In this document: positions 27,732 to 35,911 of the stretch, piece by piece | Numbering within the stretch: position 1 is the stretch's first letter | Layout of the letters: each line of letters begins with the position of its first letter | Made by a program: the position numbers and the translations under genes | The notes under the pieces: generated by a model | Told to the model about the DNA's origin: nothing | Databases searched by the model: none | Seen by the model: only the letters and a program-made list of their open reading frames with translations | NCBI GenBank assembly: GCA_021325635.1 | Contig: JAJPGV010000035.1 | Span: forward strand, 62,001-126,000 | Source of the DNA: Chloroflexota bacterium | Lineage (GTDB): Bacteria; Chloroflexota; JAJPGV01 | Length of the DNA: 64,000 nucleotides | Direction of reading: 5' to 3'

Positions 27732-29021
27732 ATGAAAGTCAAGCTCGCGTACGGCCGCAGCGGCATGACGGTGAACATGCCCGACAATCGCACGACCGTC
27801 ATCGATCCCCATTTCATGCCCGGGATTCCCGACCAGGGCGCATCGATTCTCCACGCGCTGCTGCATCCAATCCGGTCGGCGGCGCTTCAGGACGTGGTTG
27901 GGCCCGAAGACACGGTGGCGATCGTGTTCTGCGATCAATCGAGCCCCATGCCCAATGCCCTGGTTCTGCCCATCGTGCTCGATCAGCTGCAGCATGTGCC
28001 GCGCCGGAACATCGTGCTCGTCCAGGCGACTGGGGCGCGCAAGAGCAGTGGCCACGATGAGCTGAGTGCGGCGATTGCCCCGGCTATTCTCAAGAACTAC
28101 CGCGTGGTCCAGCACAATGCCCACGACCGGACCACGCAGACGCTCGTCGGTCGTATGACTGATGGCGCCGAGGTGTGGCTGAACAGCGAGGTGGTGGCTG
28201 CCAGCAAGCGCATTGTCGTTGGCTACATCGAGCCACACTTCTTCGCCGGGTTCACGGGGGGGCCGGAAAACATCGCTCCCGGCGTTGCGGGCATCGACAC
28301 CATTGGGGCCCTGCAGTCGCCCAGGTTGATCGCTCAGGAGAAGGCGACCTGGGGGATTGCCGCAGGTAACCCGGTTTGGGAGCGCATGTGTGAGGCAGCC
28401 AGATTGATCGACGTGGCGTTCAATCTGAGCGTTACCTTGAACAACCGGCATCACGTCACCAACGTCTTCGCCGGTGAGCTGTGGCAATCGCATCATATCG
28501 GCGTTGAGTTCTCCCGCAAGACCGCGCTGCGCGGCATTCCGCAGTCGTTCGACGTCGTGGTGACGACCAATGCTGGATACCCTCTGGACCAAAGCCTTTG
28601 CCAGTCCGTGAAAGGCATCTCGGCCGCGGCGCAGATCGTGCGCCCGGGCGGGGCGATCGTGGTCGCAGCGGAGTGCTCAGAGGGTATTCCCGAGACGAGC
28701 AATTTCAAGAAGCTGCTCAAGCAGGCGGAAACCGCCGATGCCCTGCTGGACATGCTCAATCGCCCAGGGGCAAAAGCGCAGGACTACTGGGAAGCCCAGA
28801 TCCTGGCACAGATCCAGAAGAAGGCCCGGGTCTTTTTGAAAGCGGGCTACCTGTCCGATCAGCAAATTCGCGATTGCCTGCTGCTGCCCATCTCCAGCGT
28901 GGAGACCTGTGTCAGTGATCTGTTGGAGGAGATGGGCCCGACCGCGACTGTGGGTGTGCTGACCCAGGGGCCCATGGCTATTCCCATGGTTCAGGCGCGC
29001 GAGCCCTTGGCGATGGTCTAG
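27732..29021 (+). CDS. LarA/DUF2088-family protein lacking nickel-pincer residues
   Basis: A 429-residue homologue of the nickel-dependent lactate racemase LarA (DUF2088). The scaffold is recognisable: FCDQSSPMPN near 67-76, QATGARKSS near 98, YIEPHFFAGFTGG at 165-177. Using the L. plantarum numbering and constant spacing, catalytic H174 is kept (H169), but H108 corresponds to R103, cofactor-anchoring K184 to E179 (GGPENIAPG instead of GGRKSILPG), and nickel ligand H200 to Q195. It should not bind the nickel-pincer cofactor in the known way. No larB, larC or larE is nearby. Function is unknown; a non-redox sugar- or hydroxy-acid role is possible. Confidence 0.85.
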   Translation: MKVKLAYGRSGMTVNMPDNRTTVIDPHFMPGIPDQGASILHALLHPIRSAALQDVVGPEDTVAIVFCDQSSPMPNALVLPIVLDQLQHVPRRNIVLVQATGARKSSGHDELSAAIAPAILKNYRVVQHNAHDRTTQTLVGRMTDGAEVWLNSEVVAASKRIVVGYIEPHFFAGFTGGPENIAPGVAGIDTIGALQSPRLIAQEKATWGIAAGNPVWERMCEAARLIDVAFNLSVTLNNRHHVTNVFAGELWQSHHIGVEFSRKTALRGIPQSFDVVVTTNAGYPLDQSLCQSVKGISAAAQIVRPGGAIVVAAECSEGIPETSNFKKLLKQAETADALLDMLNRPGAKAQDYWEAQILAQIQKKARVFLKAGYLSDQQIRDCLLLPISSVETCVSDLLEEMGPTATVGVLTQGPMAIPMVQAREPLAMV

Positions 29022-29093
29022 AACCGGCAGTAACCACACTCGTCTCCCGTTCGGCGAGCTACGCTCGGTAAACTAGGACGGCTCTCGATTCAT

Positions 29094-30098
29094 ATGGAGA
29101 AGATGCTCTCCGTCCGCGATCTCCGGACGGAGTTCCAAACGCAGGACGGGACAGTCCACGCGGTGAATGGCGTGTCGTTCGACGTCGCTCGGGGCGAAAC
29201 GCTCGGCATCGTTGGGGAAAGCGGCTGCGGTAAGAGCGTCACCGCACTGTCGATCATGCGCCTCGTGCCCGATAGCGGCAGGATCGTGAGCGGGCAGATC
29301 CTGTTCGACGGCCGGGACCTATTGACGCTCTCCAACAAGGACATGCGTCGAGTTCGTGGCCGGCGCATTGCCATGATCTTCCAGGATCCAATGACCTCGC
29401 TGAACCCCGTGCTCACCATTTCCCGGCAGTTGACCGAGGGGCTGGAGCTGCACCTGAACATGGACCGCCGGGCGACTCGGGACCGCGCGGCCGAGCTGCT
29501 GGACAGGGTTGGCATTCCCTCGGCCCGCGATCGGCTCGACGATTATCCGCACCAGTTTTCCGGTGGCATGCGTCAGCGAGTGATGATCGCCATGGCTCTC
29601 TCCTGCAATCCGGAGCTGCTCATCGCCGATGAGCCCACTACGGCGTTGGACGTGACTATTCAGGCCCAGATCGTCGACTTGATCAAAGAGCTGTCGGCCG
29701 ACTCGGGGACGGCGGTCATGTTCATCAGTCACAACCTGGGCGTGGTTGCCCGCCTGTGCGATCGCATCGACGTCATGTACGCCGGGCACGTTGTAGAGTC
29801 GGCTGCCACCGCCGAGCTGTTTGCCCATCCCAGGCACCCGTACACGCTGGGGCTGCTGCGCTCCATCCCGCGTCTCGACCGGCCTCGCCAGGAGCGCCTG
29901 TTGCCTATCGAAGGCTTGCCGCCCGACCCGATCCACCTGCCTCACGGCTGCCCATTCGAGCCCCGCTGTCCCTACAGGGTTGAGCGATCCGTGGAAGAGC
30001 GCCCGCGGCTGCGTCAGGTCGGTCCGGACCACTGGGCAGCGTGCCACGTGGACGTGGCTGACGATGCGCTCGAGCGCGCAGCCGCTGGAGCATCATGA
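29094..30098 (+). CDS. oligopeptide/dipeptide ABC transporter ATP-binding protein (OppD/DppD type)
   Basis: A 334-residue cytoplasmic ATPase. Walker A GESGCGKS (about 41-48), Q-loop [10 protein letters not shown], signature [15 protein letters not shown], Walker [13 protein letters not shown] and the H-loop ISHNLGVV are intact. The C-terminal oligopeptide-transporter extension is present ([12 protein letters not shown], then a Cys-rich CPFEPRCPY segment that in this family can hold an iron-sulfur cluster). It overlaps the OppF-like gene (ATGA). No permease genes are in the window. ATG 29094; ATG 29103 is an alternative. Confidence 0.93.
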   Translation: MEKMLSVRDLRTEFQTQDGTVHAVNGVSFDVARGETLGIVGESGCGKSVTALSIMRLVPDSGRIVSGQILFDGRDLLTLSNKDMRRVRGRRIAMIFQDPMTSLNPVLTISRQLTEGLELHLNMDRRATRDRAAELLDRVGIPSARDRLDDYPHQFSGGMRQRVMIAMALSCNPELLIADEPTTALDVTIQAQIVDLIKELSADSGTAVMFISHNLGVVARLCDRIDVMYAGHVVESAATAELFAHPRHPYTLGLLRSIPRLDRPRQERLLPIEGLPPDPIHLPHGCPFEPRCPYRVERSVEERPRLRQVGPDHWAACHVDVADDALERAAAGAS

Positions 30099-31107
30099 CG
30101 CCGCTGCCAGCGATGGCCAGCCATTCGGACGTCGCCGAGGACGTTCTGCTGGACGTGCGGAACCTCAAGGTGCACTTTCCCATCATGAGGGGCGCCCTGC
30201 TGCAGCGACGGGTGGGCGTTGTTCGCGCTGTCGACGGACTGAGCTTTGCCCTGTGTCGCGGCCAGACCTTGGGCTTGGTGGGCGAAAGTGGCTGCGGCAA
30301 ATCCACCGTGGCCCGGGCCATCCTGCAGCTGTATCGGCCTACCGAAGGCGAGGTCGTGTTTGAGGGGATTGACCTCACCACAATTGGCGGAGAGGCGCTG
30401 CGTGGCATGCGCCGCCGCATGCAAATGATCTTTCAGGACCCCTACGCTTCGCTCGATCCACGGATGACCGTGGGCAGCATCGTCGCCGAACCGCTCGAGA
30501 TCCATCATTTAGCTCGGGGCAAGCAGAAGCAGCGGGAGGTCGAGGAGCTGCTGCGGCTGGTAGGCCTGAACCCATCCTTCGCCAACCGTTACCCGCATGA
30601 ATTCTCAGGGGGCAGCGTCAGCGCATTGGCATCGCCCGGGCGTTGGCGGTCAAGCCGGCCTTCGTTGTGGCCGACGAGCCCATCTCAGCGTTGGACGTCT
30701 CGATTCAAGCGCAGATCATCAACCTGCTGGAGGATTTGCAGGACGAATTCCATCTCACCTACCTGTTCATTGCCCACGACCTCAGCGTTGTCCGGCACAT
30801 CAGTGACCGCGTGGCGGTCATGTATCTCGGACGTATCGTCGAGCTGGCCGGCCGCGACGAGCTGTACGAGCACGCCGCGCATCCGTATACCAAGGCGCTC
30901 CTGTCGGCGGTGCCGGTGCCGGATCCTCAGGTGGAGCGTCGACGAGAGCGGGTCGTGCTGAGTGGTGAGGTGCCAACGCCTGTGAGTCCTCCAAGTGGTT
31001 GCCGCTTCCACACCCGCTGTCCCATCGCCATTGAGCAGTGTGGCCGCGTCGAGCCGGAGTGGCGCAACATCGGCGGCGGCCATTGGGTGGCATGTCACCA
31101 CGTCTGA
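30095..31107 (+). pseudogene. OppF/DppF-type ATP-binding protein with a frameshift in the signature motif
   Basis: The first frame (ATG 30095) gives Walker [15 protein letters not shown] and [12 protein letters not shown], then reaches HEFSGG and goes out of frame at a run of five G (30608-30612). Reading the next frame from 30613 continues the family exactly: [38 protein letters not shown], the C-terminal [12 protein letters not shown] and CRFHTRCPI, ending at 31107. One G is missing against the expected GGGGGG, or a -1 shift is needed. The whole would be about 337 residues. A homopolymer assembly error is the simplest reading; a decayed gene or -1 frameshifting are possible. Confidence 0.85.
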
Positions 31108-31120
31108 GGAAACGCCAGCC

Positions 31121-32734
31121 ATGATGGACGTTCCTCTCACCATCCAGTCGATCTTGCGGCACGGCCTGAGCCAGTTCGGCCGGAAGACTATCGTCACCCG
31201 GCAGGCGGATGGGGGGACTGTGCGGCAAACCTTCACCGAGCTGGGAGCGCGGACCGAGCGCCTGGCCGCCGCGCTGAAGCGCCTCGGCGTCACGAAGGGC
31301 GACCGCGTTGGCACCTTTGCCTGGAACAGTCACCGCCACCTGGAAGCGTATTTCGCCGTTCCGAACATGGGAGCGGTGCTGCACACCATCAACATCAGGC
31401 TGTTTCCACAGCAGCTGATCCACGTCATCAATCACGCGCAGGATCAGGTCCTGCTGATCGACGCCGATCTGCTGCCGACGATTGAGGGCGTCGCCGAGCA
31501 GCTCGACGGTGTCCGCCACTTTGTGGTGCTGGACAAGAGTGTGCCTCAGACCTCGCTGCCGAATGTGCTGGCGTACGAGGAACTGCTCGCTGAAGCGGGG
31601 GCCGGGTTCGACTGGCCAGCGTTGGATGAGGACGACCCCTCAGCCTTGTGCTACACGTCGGCCACGACCGGCAATCCCAAGGGCGTGATCTACACGCACC
31701 GCTCCCAGTACCTGCACACGATGGCGCTTGGGCTAGTCAACAACCTGGGTCTGTGCGAGGCGGATACGCTGCTTCCGTTCGTGCCCATGTTCCACGTGAA
31801 CGCCTGGGGACTGCCATTCGGCGCCATTGCTTTCGGCAGCACTCTGGTGCTGCCTGGATCCCGGCCGGACGCCAAAGCCATCCTGGACCTCATGGAGCGG
31901 GAGCGCGTGACCGTGGCCGCGGGAGTGCCCACGATATGGCTCGCGGCCGCCGAGCTGCTGGAAGCCGGCGCCTATCGCCTGGAGGCCGTCCGCAGCGTTA
32001 TCTGTGGGGGCGCGGCCATCCCTCCGGCGCTCCTGCGTCGTTATGACCGGCTTGGCTTGCCGGTGCTGCATGCGTACGGCATGACGGAGACGAGCCCCCT
32101 TGCCAGCTGCGCCCACCTCCGCACCTGGATGGCGGACTGGCCTCAGGAGCTCAAGTTCCAGGTCCGTACAACGCAGGGCAGCGCCTCCTTCGGCGTGGAG
32201 TTCCGCGTCGTCGACGAGGAGGGCTCCGACGTTCCCCAGGATGGCAAGACGTTTGGCCAGCTGCTGATGCGGGGCCCCTGGGTGGCCAGCGAGTACTATC
32301 GGGACGATCGCGGCGCCGACACGTTCAAGGACGGCTGGCTGTACAGCGGCGACATCGTCACCTGGGACGAGGATGGCTACATCACGATCGTGGACCGAGC
32401 CAAGGACCTGGTGAAGTCGGGTGGTGAATGGATCTCGAGCGTCGACCTCGAGAATGCGATTATGGCCATGGACGGCGTCGCGGAAGCCGCCGTAATCGGC
32501 GTCACGCATCCGCGTTGGCAGGAGCGGCCGCTCGCCTGCGTGGTCCCAAAGCGTGATGCACAGATCAGGCCGACCAAAGAGGACATTCTGGAGCGGCTGC
32601 GGAGCCAGTTCCCGAAGTGGTGGGTTCCCGACGACGTGGTGTTCGTGGAAGAGATTCCCAAGTCGAGCGTGGGCAAGTTCCAGAAACGAGACCTGCGCGA
32701 ACGCTTTGCCGGCTACGTTTTCAGCGACGCCTAG
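31121..32734 (+). CDS. acyl-CoA synthetase (AMP-forming), long-chain fatty acid ligase type
   Basis: A 537-residue ANL-family adenylating enzyme. The P-loop A3 motif is YTSATTGNPKG (an Ala replaces the usual Gly of YTSGTTG), A5 is YGMTETSP, A7 YSGDIVTWDEDGYI, A8 RAKDLVKSGGEWIS and A10 K in PKSSVGKFQKRDL. The lid lysine is intact, so it should activate a carboxylate with ATP and transfer it to CoA. WKW-like and VNAWGLPF features match the medium/long-chain clade. It starts at ATG 31121, 14 nt after the OppF-like stop. A tautomerase follows 22 nt later. Confidence 0.94.
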   Translation: MMDVPLTIQSILRHGLSQFGRKTIVTRQADGGTVRQTFTELGARTERLAAALKRLGVTKGDRVGTFAWNSHRHLEAYFAVPNMGAVLHTINIRLFPQQLIHVINHAQDQVLLIDADLLPTIEGVAEQLDGVRHFVVLDKSVPQTSLPNVLAYEELLAEAGAGFDWPALDEDDPSALCYTSATTGNPKGVIYTHRSQYLHTMALGLVNNLGLCEADTLLPFVPMFHVNAWGLPFGAIAFGSTLVLPGSRPDAKAILDLMERERVTVAAGVPTIWLAAAELLEAGAYRLEAVRSVICGGAAIPPALLRRYDRLGLPVLHAYGMTETSPLASCAHLRTWMADWPQELKFQVRTTQGSASFGVEFRVVDEEGSDVPQDGKTFGQLLMRGPWVASEYYRDDRGADTFKDGWLYSGDIVTWDEDGYITIVDRAKDLVKSGGEWISSVDLENAIMAMDGVAEAAVIGVTHPRWQERPLACVVPKRDAQIRPTKEDILERLRSQFPKWWVPDDVVFVEEIPKSSVGKFQKRDLRERFAGYVFSDA

Positions 32735-32756
32735 AAATCATCGCAGGAGTACGACC

Positions 32757-32942
32757 ATGCCTGTCATCAACGTCCAAATGCTCGCCGGCCGCACGGCCGA
32801 TCAGAAGCGTGCCTTGGCACACGCTCTTACCGAGGCGGTGACGGCCCACGCCAACGTGTCGCCGGATCAGGTCTGGATCGTGTTCGAGGAGGTGGCCCGG
32901 GAGAATTGGGCCATGGCCGGAAAGCTCGTGTCCGACCGCTAG
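32757..32942 (+). CDS. 4-oxalocrotonate tautomerase family protein
   Basis: A 61-residue protein of the tautomerase superfamily. After Met removal Pro1 (MPVINVQML) becomes the catalytic N-terminal base; the helix ADQKRALAHALTEAVTAH and strand QVWIVFEEVARENWAMAG complete the beta-alpha-beta unit, which works as a hexamer. The Arg39 position of 4-OT is less clear here. GGAG lies 8 nt before ATG 32757. It follows the acyl-CoA ligase and its stop overlaps the convergent binding-protein stop by 4 nt. Usual partners of aromatic catabolism are absent. Confidence 0.92.
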   Translation: MPVINVQMLAGRTADQKRALAHALTEAVTAHANVSPDQVWIVFEEVARENWAMAGKLVSDR

Positions 32943-34582
32943 CTGGAGATCGGCGATACCAGCTTGGTCTTGATGTACCACTGGTCGATGGTCGCCAGCC
33001 GGTCCCAGGGATGGATCGCCGCGGGTAAACTGACGCCCTTGACGGAGCCATCGACGGCATATTCGTAGACTGGATGAAACAGCAGGAAGGCGGGCAGGTC
33101 GGTGGCGAAGTCCGTTTGGAACTGCGAGTAGGCGCGCTTGCGTACGGTGATGTCCGCGCTGCGACGCCCGAGCTCGAGCTGCTGATCGGCGTCGGGGTTC
33201 TTCCAACCGCTGAAGTTCAGCCCCGTGGCGGTCGCCTGGCTGGAGTGCCACAGCGGATACGGGTCGGGATCGCTGCCTGGCACGTCCCAATCCAGCAGCG
33301 CGATCTGGAAGCGCCGTGGCGCGAGGAAGTCTTTAACGAGCCCGTCGAAGCCCACCGACTGCACCGTGGCGTCCATGCCGAGCGTACGCAGCTGATCGGC
33401 GATAGCCTCTGCCAGGGCTACGTGGTCGGGCAGGTTGGCCACGAGGATGATGGGCGCCAGCCTCATGTCGTCCTTGGTGCGGACACCGTTCGGGCCCATT
33501 TGCCAGCCGGTCTGGTCGAGGGTTCGAGCCGCCAGCCCCGGGTCGAACTGATAGACGCGGATACTCGAATCGTAGGCCCAGGAAGTCGGCGAGATGGGAC
33601 TGTCGGAAATGCGCCCGAGCCCGCCCAGGAACTGCCGCTGCAGGGCTGGCCGGTCGATGCCGTAGGCGATCGCCTGACGGACCTCCGGGCGTCCAACCAC
33701 GCGGTCGGCTAGGTTGAACGACAGCCCGCTGAATGATGGCTGCACGGCTTGGTAGAAGCGCAGGTTGACGTCGGAGTGCAGGGCCGCCACCTCAGCGGCG
33801 TCCACGTGCCAATCGCCCTGGATCTCACCCCTCAGGAGCGCCTGGGCGACGCTCGCGTCGTCCTTGTAGAAGCGGAACATGACCCGTGAGATGAAAGGCT
33901 TGGTGCCGTAGTAGTCGTCCGCCACCTGGAGAGTCGCCGATCGCAGGTCTAACTGTTGCAGGCGGTATGGACCTGTGCCCACTGGCTGCCGATTGAAGGT
34001 GTTGGCCGGCAGGTCCTTCGGTGCGACCTGTGCCAACAGGTGAGCGGGCAAGATGCCCACGGAGGCAAAATCCAGGAACGGTGCGAACGATTCCTCGCGT
34101 GACAGCTGCACCGTGAGGGCATCGAGCTTGGTGACCTGCACTCCTTGCCAGGCCGCGGCCAGGTCCTGATTCCCCGGGAAGTCGGGCGCCTGGATCGTGG
34201 CCACGGTGTAGGCAACGTCATCGGATGTCACCGGCTGGCCATCGTGCCAGCGGGCGCTGGGGCGCAGGTAAAAGGTGTATTGTTTCCCGTCCGGCGAGAC
34301 CGTCCAACTCTCGGCCAGGTCGGGCTTGGGTTCACCGGCCGGATCTTCTTTGACCAAGCCGGAGAAGATCAGCGCGTCTATGCTCTGTGCCGGATAGTCC
34401 GTTGGCAGGGCTAGCAGCGGGTTCAGGTACTTCGGCTGGCCGGTGACGCCCTCTACGTAGGCGCCGCCCACGTCCGGCACCGGTTTGAAGCTCGAACGGT
34501 AGGCGAGGCTGCCGATGGTCGCGGCCACAATCAGCGCACCGATCAGTGACAGGATGAGCTGGAAACGGATGACGCGCGACAA
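32939..34582 (-). CDS. family 5 ABC substrate-binding protein (oligopeptide type)
   Basis: A 547-residue extracytoplasmic binding protein. Residues 8-27 are an uncleaved or signal-anchor segment (no lipobox Cys). GGAYVEGVTGQPKYLNPLLA, LAESWTVSPDGKQYTFYLRPSARWHDGQPVTSDDVAY and PVGTGPYRLQ are family landmarks; AYGIDRPALQRQFLGG and YPLWHSSQ close the ligand-domain pattern. It may feed the OppD/OppF pair at 29094-31107 but lies on the opposite strand with no permease nearby. SecG follows 13 nt upstream on the same strand and drives the operon. Confidence 0.92.
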   Translation of the reverse strand: MSRVIRFQLILSLIGALIVAATIGSLAYRSSFKPVPDVGGAYVEGVTGQPKYLNPLLALPTDYPAQSIDALIFSGLVKEDPAGEPKPDLAESWTVSPDGKQYTFYLRPSARWHDGQPVTSDDVAYTVATIQAPDFPGNQDLAAAWQGVQVTKLDALTVQLSREESFAPFLDFASVGILPAHLLAQVAPKDLPANTFNRQPVGTGPYRLQQLDLRSATLQVADDYYGTKPFISRVMFRFYKDDASVAQALLRGEIQGDWHVDAAEVAALHSDVNLRFYQAVQPSFSGLSFNLADRVVGRPEVRQAIAYGIDRPALQRQFLGGLGRISDSPISPTSWAYDSSIRVYQFDPGLAARTLDQTGWQMGPNGVRTKDDMRLAPIILVANLPDHVALAEAIADQLRTLGMDATVQSVGFDGLVKDFLAPRRFQIALLDWDVPGSDPDPYPLWHSSQATATGLNFSGWKNPDADQQLELGRRSADITVRKRAYSQFQTDFATDLPAFLLFHPVYEYAVDGSVKGVSLPAAIHPWDRLATIDQWYIKTKLVSPISS

Positions 34583-34594
34583 AGCCGAAGCGGC

Positions 34595-34825
34595 TTAGAG
34601 GACGGAGTGGGTGAAAGCGGCGGTGGCGATGGAAATGATGCCGAAGGCAATCGCCAGGATGATGGTCAGGTTGAAGAGGCCCTTCTCAGCTCCTCGCCGA
34701 GTGCGGAATACCGAACCATCGCCGCCGAATACACTGCCCAGCCCCGAGCCCTTGGACTGCAGCAGAATGGCCGCTATGAGTGCGACCGAGATGATGATCT
34801 GGGCTACCCCGAGAGACGTTGTCAC
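34595..34825 (-). CDS. secG: preprotein translocase subunit SecG
   Basis: A 76-residue two-TM protein of the SecYEG channel. The first helix (LGVAQIIISVALIAAILLQ), the cytoplasmic loop with KGSGLGSVFGGDGSVFRTRRG and the second helix (LFNLTIILAIAFGIISIA) match SecG closely. The loop GG..FG motif is the family signature. GTG at 34825 lies 8 nt after a perfect TATAAT, so the message is leaderless. The peptide-binding protein gene follows 13 nt later on the same strand. Confidence 0.95.
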   Translation of the reverse strand: MTTSLGVAQIIISVALIAAILLQSKGSGLGSVFGGDGSVFRTRRGAEKGLFNLTIILAIAFGIISIATAAFTHSVL

Positions 34826-34833
34826 CGGCCGAG

Positions 34834-34839
34834 ATTATA
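34834..34839 (-). promoter_or_regulatory. -10 box TATAAT for secG (leaderless)
   Basis: A perfect TATAAT on the minus strand ends 8 nt before GTG 34825. This is the consensus-perfect example of the pattern in this window. No clear -35. Confidence 0.6.
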
Positions 34840-34995
34840 GCTGCCGGGGCCGTGGACGCGGATCATCCGTAACTCATCCTCAACCGTAGGTATAGGTAAC
34901 TCGCCGCGGTTTCGTTCGCGCACGCTCAACCCGCGATCTTGTCTCGGCGGGCGCCAGGGCACTCGTTTCCTCCGTCCTCCCCACGAGTGTCCGCA

Positions 34996-35025
34996 GCTGA
35001 AGGAACTCCTGCCGGTTCCTTCAGC
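34996..35025. other. 11-bp hairpin in the gap upstream of secG
   Basis: GCTGAAGGAAC (34996-35006) and GTTCCTTCAGC (35015-35025) with an 8-nt loop, in the 278-nt gap between secG and the divergent gene 35104. Apart from this hairpin and the two -10 boxes the gap shows nothing recognisable; no T-box or other named RNA was found. Confidence 0.4.
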
Positions 35026-35091
35026 TTGCCTGCGCCGGGCCGTCCGTCGCGCCGGCGCTCTCGGCCGCCTGAAGGCTGAGCGACCGTCCAG

Positions 35092-35097
35092 TACAAT
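35092..35097 (+). promoter_or_regulatory. -10 box TACAAT, leaderless start at GTG 35104
   Basis: TACAAT ends 6 nt before the GTG of the 96-residue gene, with no ribosome site between. Confidence 0.5.
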
Positions 35098-35103
35098 TGG
35101 TCA

Positions 35104-35394
35104 GTGCTCACGGCCAAGCAGCACGCTGCCGCTCTTCGCAAGCGACAGGGTCAGGTTGCCCCCCTCGTAAACGAGCTCAACGACGAGGATTTGCTCGTTC
35201 GTCACTACCTTCACGTGGCCACTCAGGGCGTCTATCTCACGGGCGGTGTCGCGCCGCATGTGGAGCAGCTCCATGCTGCGGGGCTCAGGCTGCTGACGAA
35301 TCGAGCCTGGGGCCTGCGCAAGACCGACGAAGCCGCCCTCCGCGCCGTCGTCCGCCTCGCCCTCGAGAAGGGCCTCGGCGTCGAGACGTACTAG
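35104..35394 (+). CDS. hypothetical protein, 96 aa
   Basis: A small soluble, mostly helical protein of 96 residues, slightly basic, with no recognised motif. The helix-friendly stretches are KQHAAALRKRQGQVAPLVNELN and TDEAALRAVVRLALEKGL. The start GTG 35104 is fixed by the TACAAT box six nt ahead. Divergent from secG. Reliability as a gene rests on the promoter and codon quality; no homologue family is recalled. Confidence 0.55.
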   Translation: MLTAKQHAAALRKRQGQVAPLVNELNDEDLLVRHYLHVATQGVYLTGGVAPHVEQLHAAGLRLLTNRAWGLRKTDEAALRAVVRLALEKGLGVETY

Positions 35395-35517
35395 AGGGAG
35401 GGTCGAGGGTCGCGCCTCACCCTGGCGGGAATGGACTGGCCAAAGCCCCAGGGTTCTTGACGTCAACCCAGCGCCCGCTTCCGGCATTGTTGCTGAATGG
35501 TGCTGGGAAGCTGAAAG

Positions 35518-35742
35518 TTAGCCGCGCGCGGGTGGCAGTTTGGCGTAGCGATAGCACGGCTTGATGCGCTGGTTCAGGTAGGCGCCTACAGAATCGGCAG
35601 CCAGCAGCTCCTGGTGCACTTCGGCGGACACGTCGTAATAGCGGTATCGTCCACCGCTGACGTACTCCACGTCCAGACAACGCCGTCTGGGGTTGTAACG
35701 GATGGCGCTGGCGGCTGAGGAATCGACGGGCACCCAAGACAT
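35518..35742 (-). CDS. KTSC-domain protein
   Basis: A 74-residue protein made of one KTSC domain, a fold found fused to lysyl-tRNA synthetase and in stand-alone small proteins. It follows the pattern: VDSSAASAIRYNPRRRCLDVEYVSGGRYRYYDVSAEVHQELLAADSVGAYLNQRIK in pieces, with the S-S start, G..Y.Y..V center and A.S.G.YLN..I end. Function in bacteria is not settled. ATG 35742; its convergent neighbour is unrelated. Confidence 0.75.
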   Translation of the reverse strand: MSWVPVDSSAASAIRYNPRRRCLDVEYVSGGRYRYYDVSAEVHQELLAADSVGAYLNQRIKPCYRYAKLPPARG

Positions 35743-35776
35743 TGCTGCTCAGGAGATAGTGTGCCAATCGCCCCGG

Positions 35777-35897
35777 TCAACCCTCAACCATGACCCTCAA
35801 CCCTCGACCTAACCCTCGACCCTGAACCCTCGACCCTCAACCCTCAACCCTCGACCCTCGACCCTGACCCCTCGACCCTGACCCCTCGACCCTCCCC
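35777..35897. repeat. degenerate heptanucleotide tandem repeat (CCCTCRA)n
   Basis: About 120 bp of 7-bp units, mostly CCCTCGA, CCCTCAA and CCCTGAC, with two or three shortened copies near the left end. It ends 2 nt before the TACAAT -10 of the ferredoxin-like/thioredoxin gene, so the last units occupy the -35 region. Confidence 0.85.
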
Positions 35898-35898
35898 G

Positions 35899-35904
35899 TA
35901 CAAT
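35899..35904 (+). promoter_or_regulatory. -10 box TACAAT, leaderless start at ATG 35912
   Basis: TACAAT ends 7 nt before the ATG of the fusion gene. CTGACC units of the repeat lie about 15-16 nt upstream and may act as -35. Confidence 0.55.
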
Positions 35905-35911
35905 TCCATCC

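Noticed and set aside
34840-35091. T-box or other named leader RNA ahead of secG
   Set aside because: No specifier loop or AGGGTGG antiterminator; the -10 lies 8 nt before the secG start, leaving no leader.
35777-35897. CRISPR array
   Set aside because: The units are 7 bp without spacers; it is a simple tandem repeat and there are no cas genes.
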